64,000 bases of DNA from Psychromonas sp. B3M02. GTDB lineage: Bacteria > Pseudomonadota > Gammaproteobacteria > Enterobacterales > Psychromonadaceae. The stretch lies in NCBI RefSeq assembly GCF_003318165.1, contig NZ_QOCB01000039.1, forward strand, positions 31,343 through 95,342, given 5' to 3'. The position numbers and the translations under genes were made by a program. A model generated the notes under the pieces. The model saw nothing but the letters and a program-made list of their open reading frames with translations. It searched no databases and was not told where the DNA came from. Shown here one piece after another: positions 8,939 through 17,807 of this stretch (positions are counted from its first letter, which is position 1; every line of letters starts with the position of its first letter).

Positions 8939-10354
8939 TTATATCAATTGTATTTTAGTTAATACTTGTTGAACGTAAGCCCTTGCTTGCTTTTCTGTCT
9001 CACTTTCTGCATAACAACGCAATTCAGGTGCATTACCTGATGGGCGTAAATGAACAACATCATTATTATCCAGTGTTAAACGTAAGCCGTCAGTGACATC
9101 AACATGAGTAACGGAATCATCATAACCAAGCTGTGCTAATAGCGCTTTCGGGTCATTAATACCTTCAGCAATAATTGACAGACTACGTTGAGTCTCAAAC
9201 TCTTTAATACGGTCACTTGCAGTAAAGCGCTGTGGTAGACTTGCAACCAATTGAGATACACCAACTTGCTTTGCTGATGCCAATAACACTATCGCAGGAA
9301 GAACAGCATCTCGCGTTGGTAACGCAGTTAAACGACTATTATTAATCGTAATATCTGAACCTAACAAAAAGCCACCGTTTGCCTCAAAACCTGCAACACT
9401 AGCAAACTCTGAGTTTAATGTAGCAAACTCCGCAATGACGTAAGGAGAACCAATCTTTGTACGAGTAACTTGTTTAAAACTAGCAGACTTTTCAACAGCA
9501 GTATTACAACTAACAGGTATTGCAAGCGCTTCAATGTCAAGTAATTGCGCACAAAGAAGCCCTAAAATATCGCCTCTTAACCAATCGCCATTTTCATCAG
9601 CCACTAATGGTCTATCGCCATCACCATCCGTAGAAAAAATAAAATCGAATTGATGTTCGGTAGACCAGTTACGTGCTTTAAGCGCGTCTTCATCACTTAC
9701 CGCTTCAGTATCAATAGGGACAAACACATCCGAACGTTCTAATGCAGTAACGCTAGCGCCTAGTTTAGTAAAAATATCAGCATACAAGTCTCTACCAGCA
9801 CTTGAATGCTCGTAGATACCTACTTTTTTACCCGCCAATACACCATGATCAAATAACGATGTGTAACGTTCGATATATTGCTCTGCAGCCGCCGGGTTAA
9901 CACTTAACTCATCAAGAGAGGTAATCTCTTCAAATGAAGCATTATTATCTAATATCAACGCCTCATCTTGCTTGTCGATTTCACCATCTGGACGATAAAA
10001 TTTAAGCCCATTTCTATCAAAAGGAATATGACTTCCCGTCACCATAATTGATGGTATTTTCTCTGCCATTGCAGTTGCAGCTAACGCAGGAGTAGGGACA
10101 ACACCGTAATAGACAACTTCCAGCCCTACTTGAACCAGCATTGCTGCACAAGCTTTTGCGATGTCAGGGCTACTTGGACGATTATCTATTGCTAGTGCCA
10201 CTTTAGTGAAGTCAAAACCACCTTTCATGACATCGATAAATGCAGCAGTAAAAGCTGCACATGTATTACTAGTAAAATCAGTTACTAACCCACGAGCACC
10301 ACTTGTGCCAAAGCCAACGCCTGATGCTTTAATTACTTGAGATGTTATTAACAT
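8939..10354 (-). CDS. manB: Phosphomannomutase
   Basis: 471 residues, usual length for the alpha-D-phosphohexomutase family. It converts mannose-6-phosphate to mannose-1-phosphate, the substrate of ManC. The phosphoserine loop is VTGSHIPFDRNG (S108; most relatives have TASHNP). The metal-binding loop is STDGDGDRPL (residue ~235), the sugar-binding loop AGFEANGGFLLG, and the phosphate-binding loop LRPSGNAPELR near the C-terminus. The ANGG and GNAPE variants are typical of phosphomannomutases in capsule clusters rather than of phosphoglucomutase. It is followed by a strong terminator and preceded after 17 bp by the double GT4 gene. It completes the GDP-mannose pathway with manA and manC, although it is placed about 7 kb away from them. 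Confidence 0.88.
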   Translation of the reverse strand: MLITSQVIKASGVGFGTSGARGLVTDFTSNTCAAFTAAFIDVMKGGFDFTKVALAIDNRPSSPDIAKACAAMLVQVGLEVVYYGVVPTPALAATAMAEKIPSIMVTGSHIPFDRNGLKFYRPDGEIDKQDEALILDNNASFEEITSLDELSVNPAAAEQYIERYTSLFDHGVLAGKKVGIYEHSSAGRDLYADIFTKLGASVTALERSDVFVPIDTEAVSDEDALKARNWSTEHQFDFIFSTDGDGDRPLVADENGDWLRGDILGLLCAQLLDIEALAIPVSCNTAVEKSASFKQVTRTKIGSPYVIAEFATLNSEFASVAGFEANGGFLLGSDITINNSRLTALPTRDAVLPAIVLLASAKQVGVSQLVASLPQRFTASDRIKEFETQRSLSIIAEGINDPKALLAQLGYDDSVTHVDVTDGLRLTLDNNDVVHLRPSGNAPELRCYAESETEKQARAYVQQVLTKIQLI

Positions 10355-10371
10355 AAAAATATAAACCTTAA

Positions 10372-13300
10372 CTATTTATTAGCGTTCAGGGTGGTGAATG
10401 AAATATTCGCAAAACAGATTGACAGCATACGCTCTCCACCGAGCTCTTGAGCATGACCATTAGTAACAAACTTAATACGATATTGATTTTTAATTAACGC
10501 GCGCATTTGGTCTTTATTAATGTCGAAGATGTATTCCATAAAATCACTTGAAATAATTTTATTCTCAATGAGTTGTTTGCCAAAAAAGAGATGAAGTTCA
10601 ACAGGACCTTGAATTTGTTTAAATGGAGAACAAACGACTCTCACTTTAGTCATTAATGTTTTTTCTTTAATCAAGTTGCTGATATCGATTTCACCAGTCA
10701 TTTCAGACATCCACACATGCGAGCCTTCTAACTCATTAAAGCCACGTAATGTAATAGCGGAGTCTGATGAAAATGACGCAGATAATTCTTGAGTTGTCGC
10801 ATTATCAGCAGTTAATGGTTCCATCCAAGCAAAGTCGTCAACCTGAACTTTAGGCTCAACTTTTAATTGCTCAATTTCATGAGTTGCTAGATCAAAACGC
10901 CACGCGTGATCTTGATAAGTAACTTCAATAAATTCAGAAGCTTCAATATGCTTAGCATTAGTAAATAGACCAATATAACCAGAATTATAAGCTTCAACAC
11001 AATCAAAGTGACTAACAGCCCAAACACCTTTGTTAGATTTATTACCTTCTTTATCCACTAAAGCATAAGTAAAGAGTGGCGCTTTATCTTGGTCGTAATA
11101 AGGTAAAGCAAACTTTTCACTATTAATCACAGAGAATAAAAAGTATTGCTCTGTGTCTAAAGCGGGCCCAAAAGGTCCACGGAAATAAACCAATTGAGGC
11201 GCACTTAACTTAACCTCTGCCGGAGCAAGCTCTACATGAGCATCAGCCACATAAGGCTGTGTCAATAATAGATTTAACTCATTACCAAACCAACGAACAC
11301 CTTCTTGCACAAGCTCTATACCAACAGAGTGAGCACCTTTTAGTAACCAATCTGTATCCACACGAATTGGCATAATAATTTCATTACCCACTGGCAATAC
11401 AAACGGTATATGAGTGCGTGGGTTATCGTAATTTAAAATGTTTCCGGCCTTATCATATAAATGATAACTCAGATTGATATTTCTACCTGCAGGATGTCCT
11501 AAATTGCTTGACCACAAATTTTCACTTAAATTTTTCACCGCAACAGCAATACGTAAGTGAGAACCGTCATCTGACAAGAATGGTCCTTCTGCAATATTCA
11601 ATGAATGTGCTGTTTCATGCTCATTTAACGCTTTAAGTGTATAAATTTCACCAACATCATCAAAACGTGTATTTGGTAATACTTGTTCAGGCTCATAATA
11701 TTTATGCCAGTTACCATTTAACACAACGTCTTTAATTTCCTGTGCACTTTCATCCCAACTTGGCCAGCTCACTTCAACTGATTTGAGGTCATCATCTAAC
11801 TCGGTCTCAATATATTCTACAATCGTATTTGCCAACGATGTAGCAGAGCCTGTCTCAAAATAAGTGGCTTTAGGCGCCCCTTCACCAACTTCACGGAATA
11901 CCGGTAAATCAGCCAAAATAACAGGGCAGTTTTTACGCCCCGCTTCGACCACAGGTAAACCAAACCCTTCAAGGTAAGAGGTCATAATAAGCGCATCAGC
12001 TTCTTGGTAAACGGCAGCTAATCCAGCATCGGAGATGCCTTGACGCCAAAACAGACGTTTTTCTCGTTCAGGGTGATTTTCCAGCATCGCTTGTAGTAGT
12101 TTTGTATCCCAACCTGCTTTACCCACAATCACTAAGTTAACGTCAACACCTTGTTCCCATAATTTCTCAAAGGCTTTTAAACCGTAGTATTGCCCTTTGC
12201 GTGGTTCAATAGTCCCTACCATTAAAAAGGTCGGACGCGTTTTAACAAAACCAAGTTCAGCAGCATCAGGCTCAACATCAGCAAAATCAGCCCCTAAACG
12301 AAAGTAACCAATTTTCATTGGACGAGGTAATTTAATATCTTCAATAAGCTGATAAACTTCGTCGGCTACCGCGCGTGAAACACAGACAATCCCCGTTGAA
12401 TACCCCAGTACAAATTCAAACCAACGTCTAAACGCCGGCGGCATACCTTCATCAGTCATCGCCGACATGGTTAACGGTCCAATATCATGAATACCATGTA
12501 CCACTTCTTCACCGCAGACTAACGCATCGGCTAATCTAGGCTCTTGCCCTTCAATGAAGGTCCAAGAACTATCCAGCAATAAGTATGAGTCATTACGTTG
12601 AAATGCAATTCTATTTTGAGGCGTTAGTTTGACGGCAGGTTTACTTAATTCAGACAGAGCATACCAACCAGAAGCATCTCGACAATAACTTAAAACTGTT
12701 TGATTATGCTCAGTTGCATTTTGTTTTAAGGCTGCTTTTGATAAGTTATGCATCACACGCTGAATGCCTGATAACACAGGGCTTTGTGCCGTTGATGTCA
12801 CATCCATAATAAGGCGGGACTCAACTTCATTTTCAACAAAGTTGTCAGCTAAAACTTCCGTAGAAGGTGAAACTGGACGTTTATTTAACGCCTTGTAAAA
12901 TGCATCAATACTTAAGTCAACCGCTTTTTCCCAAGAGAAGGTCGACGCTCGATGATAACCGTGGCTAATAATGGCTTCTTTAAATTGAGGCTCTGATAAT
13001 AATTTTTGTAAAAGATGGGTCAGTGTATGGTGAACATCAGGATCAAATAATTGTGCTTCATTTTGTACCACTTCTTCAACCGCACCGCCCGCAGCCGAAA
13101 AGAAAGGAGTACCACAAGCCATTGCCTCTAATGCACCTAAACCAAAACCTTCCATACGTGAAGGTTGAACAGCAGCAACAGCATTTTTATAGAGATCAAC
13201 AAGCTCTTTATCAGAGATATAACCGGTCGTTACTAAACAAGTTTGTGGAATATCATATTCATCAAAAATAGCACGTAAAGGTGTAATATATTCATCACCA

Positions 13301-14085
13301 AAATCCCCTACTAACACTAATTTTAATTCACCTGAACGACATGCAGGTAAATTAGCCATGCCTTTGACTAAACAAGGCACGTTTTTACGCCAGTCCATGC
13401 CGCCTACATAGACTATATAATCACCATACTGTTGAGCCAGTGAGTTTTCATCATAAACCCAGTCATTGATGAGAGATTGAATTTCATCAGATAAACCCGC
13501 TGAGATGGCAACACTATTTTTTTGTTGATAAATATCTTGGTACTCATCTTCAGTAAATTGAGAGTTACACAGCACCACATCAAAGTTAGCAATTTCATCA
13601 AAACGACGATAATACAATTTATGAGCATTCTCATCTTGTAAATAAACATCAGGGTATCGATGTGGAATCGCATCATGAAAAATGCATGACGTTAAAATAC
13701 TTTTATCAACATAGGCAGTCTTAATAAAGGGGTTAGAGCAATCAACAGAACCTTCGAAAGGGCTAGGGGAAATCGCAATGTCAGGCTTAATCATATTAAT
13801 ATGATCGGCTAAAATATGCTCATCTGTCATGCGCTCTGTACAGTAACCTCGTCTAACTTCTCCATCAGGTGTAATACCGTACCAAATCTGTATATCACAA
13901 TCAGGAACAACCTTTTTGATATAGTGCCTTGCTGCAACGGTCTCCTGTTTCATTGAACCATTTAAAGAGACAACTAGATCAACTTCCTTTTCTGCCATCT
14001 TTTTTATAAAATCAATAACATAACGGCCAATTCCGCGCACATTACTGCCTGTTTGAAAACATTGTCCATCTACCCAAACTTTCAT
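10372..14085 (-). CDS. Very large double GT4 glycosyltransferase with C-terminal beta domains
   Basis: 1237 residues. GT4 domain 1 (residues ~1-400): GSNVRGIGRYVIDF, DYIVYVGGMDWRKN, PSRMEGFGLGALEAMACGTP. GT4 domain 2 (~430-790): SGIQRVMHNL, RPTFLMVGTIEPRKGQ, TSYLEGFGLPVVEAGRKNCP. Both keep the E-x7-E motif of retaining GT-B enzymes. The remaining ~430 residues are non-catalytic beta-rich segments (VAVKNLSENLWSSN...INLSYHLYD...RTHIPFVLPVG), resembling the sandwich domains that bind growing O-antigen or capsule chains. A chain-binding tail fits a polymerising or chain-terminating bifunctional mannosyl/rhamnosyltransferase. It lies between manB (17 bp) and the sulfotransferase-like gene (11 bp), clearly in one operon. 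Confidence 0.88.
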   Translation of the reverse strand: MKVWVDGQCFQTGSNVRGIGRYVIDFIKKMAEKEVDLVVSLNGSMKQETVAARHYIKKVVPDCDIQIWYGITPDGEVRRGYCTERMTDEHILADHINMIKPDIAISPSPFEGSVDCSNPFIKTAYVDKSILTSCIFHDAIPHRYPDVYLQDENAHKLYYRRFDEIANFDVVLCNSQFTEDEYQDIYQQKNSVAISAGLSDEIQSLINDWVYDENSLAQQYGDYIVYVGGMDWRKNVPCLVKGMANLPACRSGELKLVLVGDFGDEYITPLRAIFDEYDIPQTCLVTTGYISDKELVDLYKNAVAAVQPSRMEGFGLGALEAMACGTPFFSAAGGAVEEVVQNEAQLFDPDVHHTLTHLLQKLLSEPQFKEAIISHGYHRASTFSWEKAVDLSIDAFYKALNKRPVSPSTEVLADNFVENEVESRLIMDVTSTAQSPVLSGIQRVMHNLSKAALKQNATEHNQTVLSYCRDASGWYALSELSKPAVKLTPQNRIAFQRNDSYLLLDSSWTFIEGQEPRLADALVCGEEVVHGIHDIGPLTMSAMTDEGMPPAFRRWFEFVLGYSTGIVCVSRAVADEVYQLIEDIKLPRPMKIGYFRLGADFADVEPDAAELGFVKTRPTFLMVGTIEPRKGQYYGLKAFEKLWEQGVDVNLVIVGKAGWDTKLLQAMLENHPEREKRLFWRQGISDAGLAAVYQEADALIMTSYLEGFGLPVVEAGRKNCPVILADLPVFREVGEGAPKATYFETGSATSLANTIVEYIETELDDDLKSVEVSWPSWDESAQEIKDVVLNGNWHKYYEPEQVLPNTRFDDVGEIYTLKALNEHETAHSLNIAEGPFLSDDGSHLRIAVAVKNLSENLWSSNLGHPAGRNINLSYHLYDKAGNILNYDNPRTHIPFVLPVGNEIIMPIRVDTDWLLKGAHSVGIELVQEGVRWFGNELNLLLTQPYVADAHVELAPAEVKLSAPQLVYFRGPFGPALDTEQYFLFSVINSEKFALPYYDQDKAPLFTYALVDKEGNKSNKGVWAVSHFDCVEAYNSGYIGLFTNAKHIEASEFIEVTYQDHAWRFDLATHEIEQLKVEPKVQVDDFAWMEPLTADNATTQELSASFSSDSAITLRGFNELEGSHVWMSEMTGEIDISNLIKEKTLMTKVRVVCSPFKQIQGPVELHLFFGKQLIENKIISSDFMEYIFDINKDQMRALIKNQYRIKFVTNGHAQELGGERMLSICFANISFTTLNANK

Positions 14086-14096
14086 TATTCCATGCC

Positions 14097-15296
14097 TTAT
14101 ATTTTTACTGTCTGTAACTTAGTTTTTAACGCGTTCACTTTATCGCTAACGCGTTTTAAGTTGTATTTACTTTCAAAATTAATACCATCAAACTTTGCTA
14201 ATAAACTAAGTAATTTCACTCTAAAAGCAGCTGCATTACTCGGATTCCCCCTTGCTAATGCACGTTCTATTTTTATAAACTCATTTTCACACTGTGCAAT
14301 ATTAATTTCGCAATAATTACGTATTAGTATTTCCACTAAAAATTCAATAGTATCGCTTTGCTCAAACATTTTTTCAGCAGTCCCATCAACAGGAAACTTT
14401 TTTAAATCAGCTTCAACATCAGTAAGTGAAAAATGAGGGTTAGCTTCACAAAACTTTAAGTTCGACTCTCGATAAAACGCATTAATTTTCGACGCAAGCG
14501 CTCTCGATATGGTTATAGGCTCCTTACACTCTATTTGTTCAAAATATAAGTTAAGTAATTCTTTTTTCATTGAGATTGATTCAATTGCTTCATTTAATTG
14601 ATGAGCAATTAACCCCATTCTATAGTCGAGTTTTTCGTTTACCCTCGCAGGGGTTTCAAAGTCGGCTAAACCTACACCAACTATTTCAGCTATATCTGCA
14701 ACAACATTTTTGTGTTTGTTAAAGGGCTTAAATGTAACTTGATTAAATACCGTTGACCAACGTTGCCACATAGCAAAATTATCAAAATAAGTAATATCTT
14801 TTTGCCACTTATTATCAAGCTCACTTTCAAATATATCTAAATTACGAATATTTACTGAGACTCGACTTTGGAATAATTCTGCTTGGGGCCTGATATAAGC
14901 AAGTATTTCTATATCGTCAAAGTAAGGAGTAAATAGCTTCTTTACCTCTTCAACCATAGCGATATTATCGATTCTGGAGTGAAAATGCTCACTCGATACA
15001 AAAAAGTAACGGCTATTTAGACTTTGAGCACACTCAACTTCTTTAGCTAAATCTTGCTCAACCTGGCGCTTAAATTGCTCGTGTTGGTCTACGCTTTCAA
15101 TACCATAGCGAGTAAAACCATCATCAGGTTCGTTCGATAAGCGAGCATACACACTTGCTTTTCTATGATCGAGCACACCTAATGACTCGGAATAAAACAC
15201 ACCAGCCTCTTTCAATAGTTCTCTATTTTGTGAGCCCCATTGTTGTACTGATGAAGAACCTGTTTTTTCAGTACCAATATGAATAATAAGTTTCAT
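14097..15296 (-). CDS. Sulfotransferase-like protein
   Basis: 399 residues. It starts MKLIIHIGTEKTGSSSVQQW, a PAPS-binding loop, and contains FVSSEHFHSRI (conserved in all three tandem relatives) and DDIEILAYIRPQAELFQSRVS in the place of the 3'-phosphate segment. It is the most divergent of the three tandem genes here, and its C-terminus lacks the RPEGP tail of the next two. No export signal is present. The gene ends 11 bp before the double GT4 gene, so modification and chain building are probably co-expressed. The sulfate acceptor position is unknown. A role other than sulfation is possible because the loop alone does not prove PAPS binding. Confidence 0.72.
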   Translation of the reverse strand: MKLIIHIGTEKTGSSSVQQWGSQNRELLKEAGVFYSESLGVLDHRKASVYARLSNEPDDGFTRYGIESVDQHEQFKRQVEQDLAKEVECAQSLNSRYFFVSSEHFHSRIDNIAMVEEVKKLFTPYFDDIEILAYIRPQAELFQSRVSVNIRNLDIFESELDNKWQKDITYFDNFAMWQRWSTVFNQVTFKPFNKHKNVVADIAEIVGVGLADFETPARVNEKLDYRMGLIAHQLNEAIESISMKKELLNLYFEQIECKEPITISRALASKINAFYRESNLKFCEANPHFSLTDVEADLKKFPVDGTAEKMFEQSDTIEFLVEILIRNYCEINIAQCENEFIKIERALARGNPSNAAAFRVKLLSLLAKFDGINFESKYNLKRVSDKVNALKTKLQTVKI

Positions 15297-15314
15297 TACT
15301 TATCTCACCTTATT

Positions 15315-16493
15315 TTATAGTTTAGTCGTTTCATTAATTAAGTCGCTATAGAGCTGTAATTTATTTTTAATGGTAGGTCCTTCTGGCCTTATTTTATGTG
15401 CTAGACTCATTAACTTATAAGCTGTATCTATTTCCGTATTCTCAAATTTTATTGCTACATCTCTGCATACATCAGCATAACTATCATCAATTGTTGAACT
15501 TAATAGCAATTGTATTAACGGTAATAAATCTTTGACTACATGTTCGACATTTTCATTTTTATAACTTTTTTGAGGTGGAGATGGCATAAACAACTGCGTT
15601 TTTTTATTAAAATACTTTAAGGCAACTTGGGTATTAATCACTTTAAATTGTTGGAATAGTTTTTGGTATGTAGTTTCATCAACATTCTCCCCTTTGCCTG
15701 AATACTGAACATGTATAAACTTGCTAACCGCTGGGCTAAGTGGTTTTTTTATTGCTGAGTCACTGTTTATTGCTTTTAACAAACACTGACCAATGTAATT
15801 AAGTGATTGATTAGTTTGTTGTGAACGTATAATTTTGGTTTGGGATGTATCAAACTCTATTTTGTAAAAAAAGTCGTCGACTATATCGTTATTTTTAAGT
15901 GTTTTTTTATCAAACAAGCCAACAATTAAATTACTTTTACCAAATACAGCGCTCCACCTATCAAGTAAATCAAGGTAGTTGTAATAAGGGTTTTGTGGTG
16001 AGCATTTTTTTATAAAGTTACTTAATTCACTAGACCCTCCTGTTTTTATACTTGTTGAGTAATGTGATAAACAAGTATTTACCTGCTCTCTAAGATAACA
16101 AATGACCTTTACGTCATTGAAATATTTTGCTACCAAACTTTTCATTAAGTCAACTTCAGATTGATTAATTAATAATGAATGAAAATGTTCACTACTAATT
16201 ATTACTGTATGAATATTGCTAGGTAGACTTTCAACTTCATTTTCGAAGGCTTGTTCAAAGTTACTTTTAAACTCTCGCCTTTTTTCTATAGTGTTAATAT
16301 TATTATTTTTAAAGTAAGGATCATCTCGGCTTTCATCCATACAATAAAGGGGATACTTTAAGTTATTAATTTTACCGCCACATTGTGAGAAGTAATACCC
16401 ATTTTTAATAAGTAGAGCTCTATTACTTTGTAAAGCCTCTTGGATAGAGCTTGTCCCTGTTTTTTCAGTTCCTATATGAACAATAAGTTTCAT
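15315..16493 (-). CDS. Sulfotransferase-like protein, tandem paralogue A
   Basis: 392 residues. HIGTEKTGTSSIQ at residues 5-17 is the PAPS-type loop; VIISSEHFHSLL and VICYLREQVNTCLSHYS follow. The C-terminal half is nearly identical to the next gene upstream (16511-17692), for example in FYKIEFD, NQSLNYIGQCLLKAIN and QFKVINTQVALKYFNKK. The N-terminal half is more divergent. The tail (AYKLMSLAHKIRPEGPTIKNK) is also found in the SCP2-like protein at 2910-3572. The pair clearly arose by duplication. The gene starts 18 bp after the end of its paralogue. Confidence 0.75.
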   Translation of the reverse strand: MKLIVHIGTEKTGTSSIQEALQSNRALLIKNGYYFSQCGGKINNLKYPLYCMDESRDDPYFKNNNINTIEKRREFKSNFEQAFENEVESLPSNIHTVIISSEHFHSLLINQSEVDLMKSLVAKYFNDVKVICYLREQVNTCLSHYSTSIKTGGSSELSNFIKKCSPQNPYYNYLDLLDRWSAVFGKSNLIVGLFDKKTLKNNDIVDDFFYKIEFDTSQTKIIRSQQTNQSLNYIGQCLLKAINSDSAIKKPLSPAVSKFIHVQYSGKGENVDETTYQKLFQQFKVINTQVALKYFNKKTQLFMPSPPQKSYKNENVEHVVKDLLPLIQLLLSSTIDDSYADVCRDVAIKFENTEIDTAYKLMSLAHKIRPEGPTIKNKLQLYSDLINETTKL

Positions 16494-16510
16494 TACTTAT
16501 TTCACCTTAT

Positions 16511-17692
16511 TTATAGTTTAGTTGCTTCATTAATTAAGCCGCTATAGAGCCGTAATTTACTTTTAATGGTAGGCCCTTCTGGCCTTATTTTGTGCGCTAG
16601 ACTCATTAAATTATAAGCTGCATCTATTTCCGCATTTTCAAGTTTAATTGCAACATCTCTGCATATATCAGCATAAATATCATCAGTTGTTGAACATATT
16701 AGTAATTGTATTAACGGGAATAAATCTTTAATCACTTGTTCAGCCTCCTCATTTTTATGCTTTTCTTGGGGTAGAGAAGGCAAAAACATCGGCGTTTTTT
16801 TATTAAAATACTTCAACGCAACTTGGGTATTAATCACTTTAAATTGTTGAAATAGGCGTTGATATGTTGGCCCATCAACATTTCCCGCCTTCCCTGAATA
16901 CTGCGTATCTATAAACTTACTAACAGCAGGATTAAGCGGTTTTTTTATAGTTGGGTCACTGTTTATTGCTTTTAACAAACACTGACCTATGTAATTAAGT
17001 GATTGATTAATTTGCTTTGAGCGTACAATTTTAGCTTGCGGTGCATCAAACTCTATTTTGTAAAAAAAATCATCGACTATATCATTATTTTTAAGATTTT
17101 TTTTATCAAATAAGTCAACAACTAAATTACTTTTACCAAATACAGCGCTCCACCTATCAAGCAAATCAAGATAGTTATAATAAGGATTTTGTGGTGAGCA
17201 CCTTTGAATAAAAGTACTTAATTCATCGCTATCACCTGTTTTTATTCTAGTGGAGTAATGCGATATACAAGTAGCTACTTGATCCCTTAAGTAACACACT
17301 ATTTTTATACTAGAAAACATATTACCCAGCAAAGCCTTAAAGGTTTCTACCTCTTGCACGTTCACTAACAAAGAGTGAAAATGTTCGCTGCTTATAATGA
17401 CTGTATGTATATCTTTTAAAGCATTTACTTCATCTACAAAATTTTTTTTTAAATCGTTGTAGTATTGCCCTCTTTGCTGGCTAGTTGTTATGCCGTTTCT
17501 AGTAAAGTAGTGGTCTTCATCTTCTCGGTCATGGCCCATGCAACTTAACGGAAATTGTATGTTATTTCTGTTACCTGCACATTGTGAAAAATAAAAACCG
17601 GCTTTTAAAAGCAGCACTTTATTTTCAAATAAAGCATTTTGAATAGAGCTAGTTCCAGTTTTTTCTGTACCAATATGAACAATAAGCTTCAT
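16511..17692 (-). CDS. Sulfotransferase-like protein, tandem paralogue B
   Basis: 393 residues. Same architecture as paralogue A: HIGTEKTGTSSIQ loop at 5-17, VIISSEHFHSLL, VCYLRDQVATCISHYS, and the C-terminal AYNLMSLAHKIRPEGPTIKSK tail. It is the first of the three tandem sulfotransferase-like genes in transcription order and follows manC by 115 bp, a gap containing a 12-bp inverted repeat. The strong conservation of the C-terminal half with divergence of the N-terminal half could reflect different acceptors, or gene conversion limited to the 3' half. Confidence 0.75.
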   Translation of the reverse strand: MKLIVHIGTEKTGTSSIQNALFENKVLLLKAGFYFSQCAGNRNNIQFPLSCMGHDREDEDHYFTRNGITTSQQRGQYYNDLKKNFVDEVNALKDIHTVIISSEHFHSLLVNVQEVETFKALLGNMFSSIKIVCYLRDQVATCISHYSTRIKTGDSDELSTFIQRCSPQNPYYNYLDLLDRWSAVFGKSNLVVDLFDKKNLKNNDIVDDFFYKIEFDAPQAKIVRSKQINQSLNYIGQCLLKAINSDPTIKKPLNPAVSKFIDTQYSGKAGNVDGPTYQRLFQQFKVINTQVALKYFNKKTPMFLPSLPQEKHKNEEAEQVIKDLFPLIQLLICSTTDDIYADICRDVAIKLENAEIDAAYNLMSLAHKIRPEGPTIKSKLRLYSGLINEATKL

Positions 17693-17747
17693 AACAACCT
17701 ACAACCATTAGAGTTAAACTTTAAACTACATACAGTATAAATATAGG

Positions 17748-17785
17748 GTGGCTATTTTCATTTATATACATACGAAAATAGCCAC
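17748..17785 (-). other. 12-bp inverted repeat between manC and sulfotransferase genes
   Basis: GTGGCTATTTTC and its perfect complement GAAAATAGCCAC are separated by 14 nt. There is no U-tract after either arm, so it may be an mRNA processing or stability hairpin rather than a classic terminator. Confidence 0.45.
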
Positions 17786-17807
17786 ATTCTAACTTTAAAA
17801 ATTCAGT

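Noticed and set aside
17748..17785. Rho-independent terminator after manC
   Set aside because: The inverted repeat is perfect but lacks a U-tract on either strand, so it is listed only as a hairpin.
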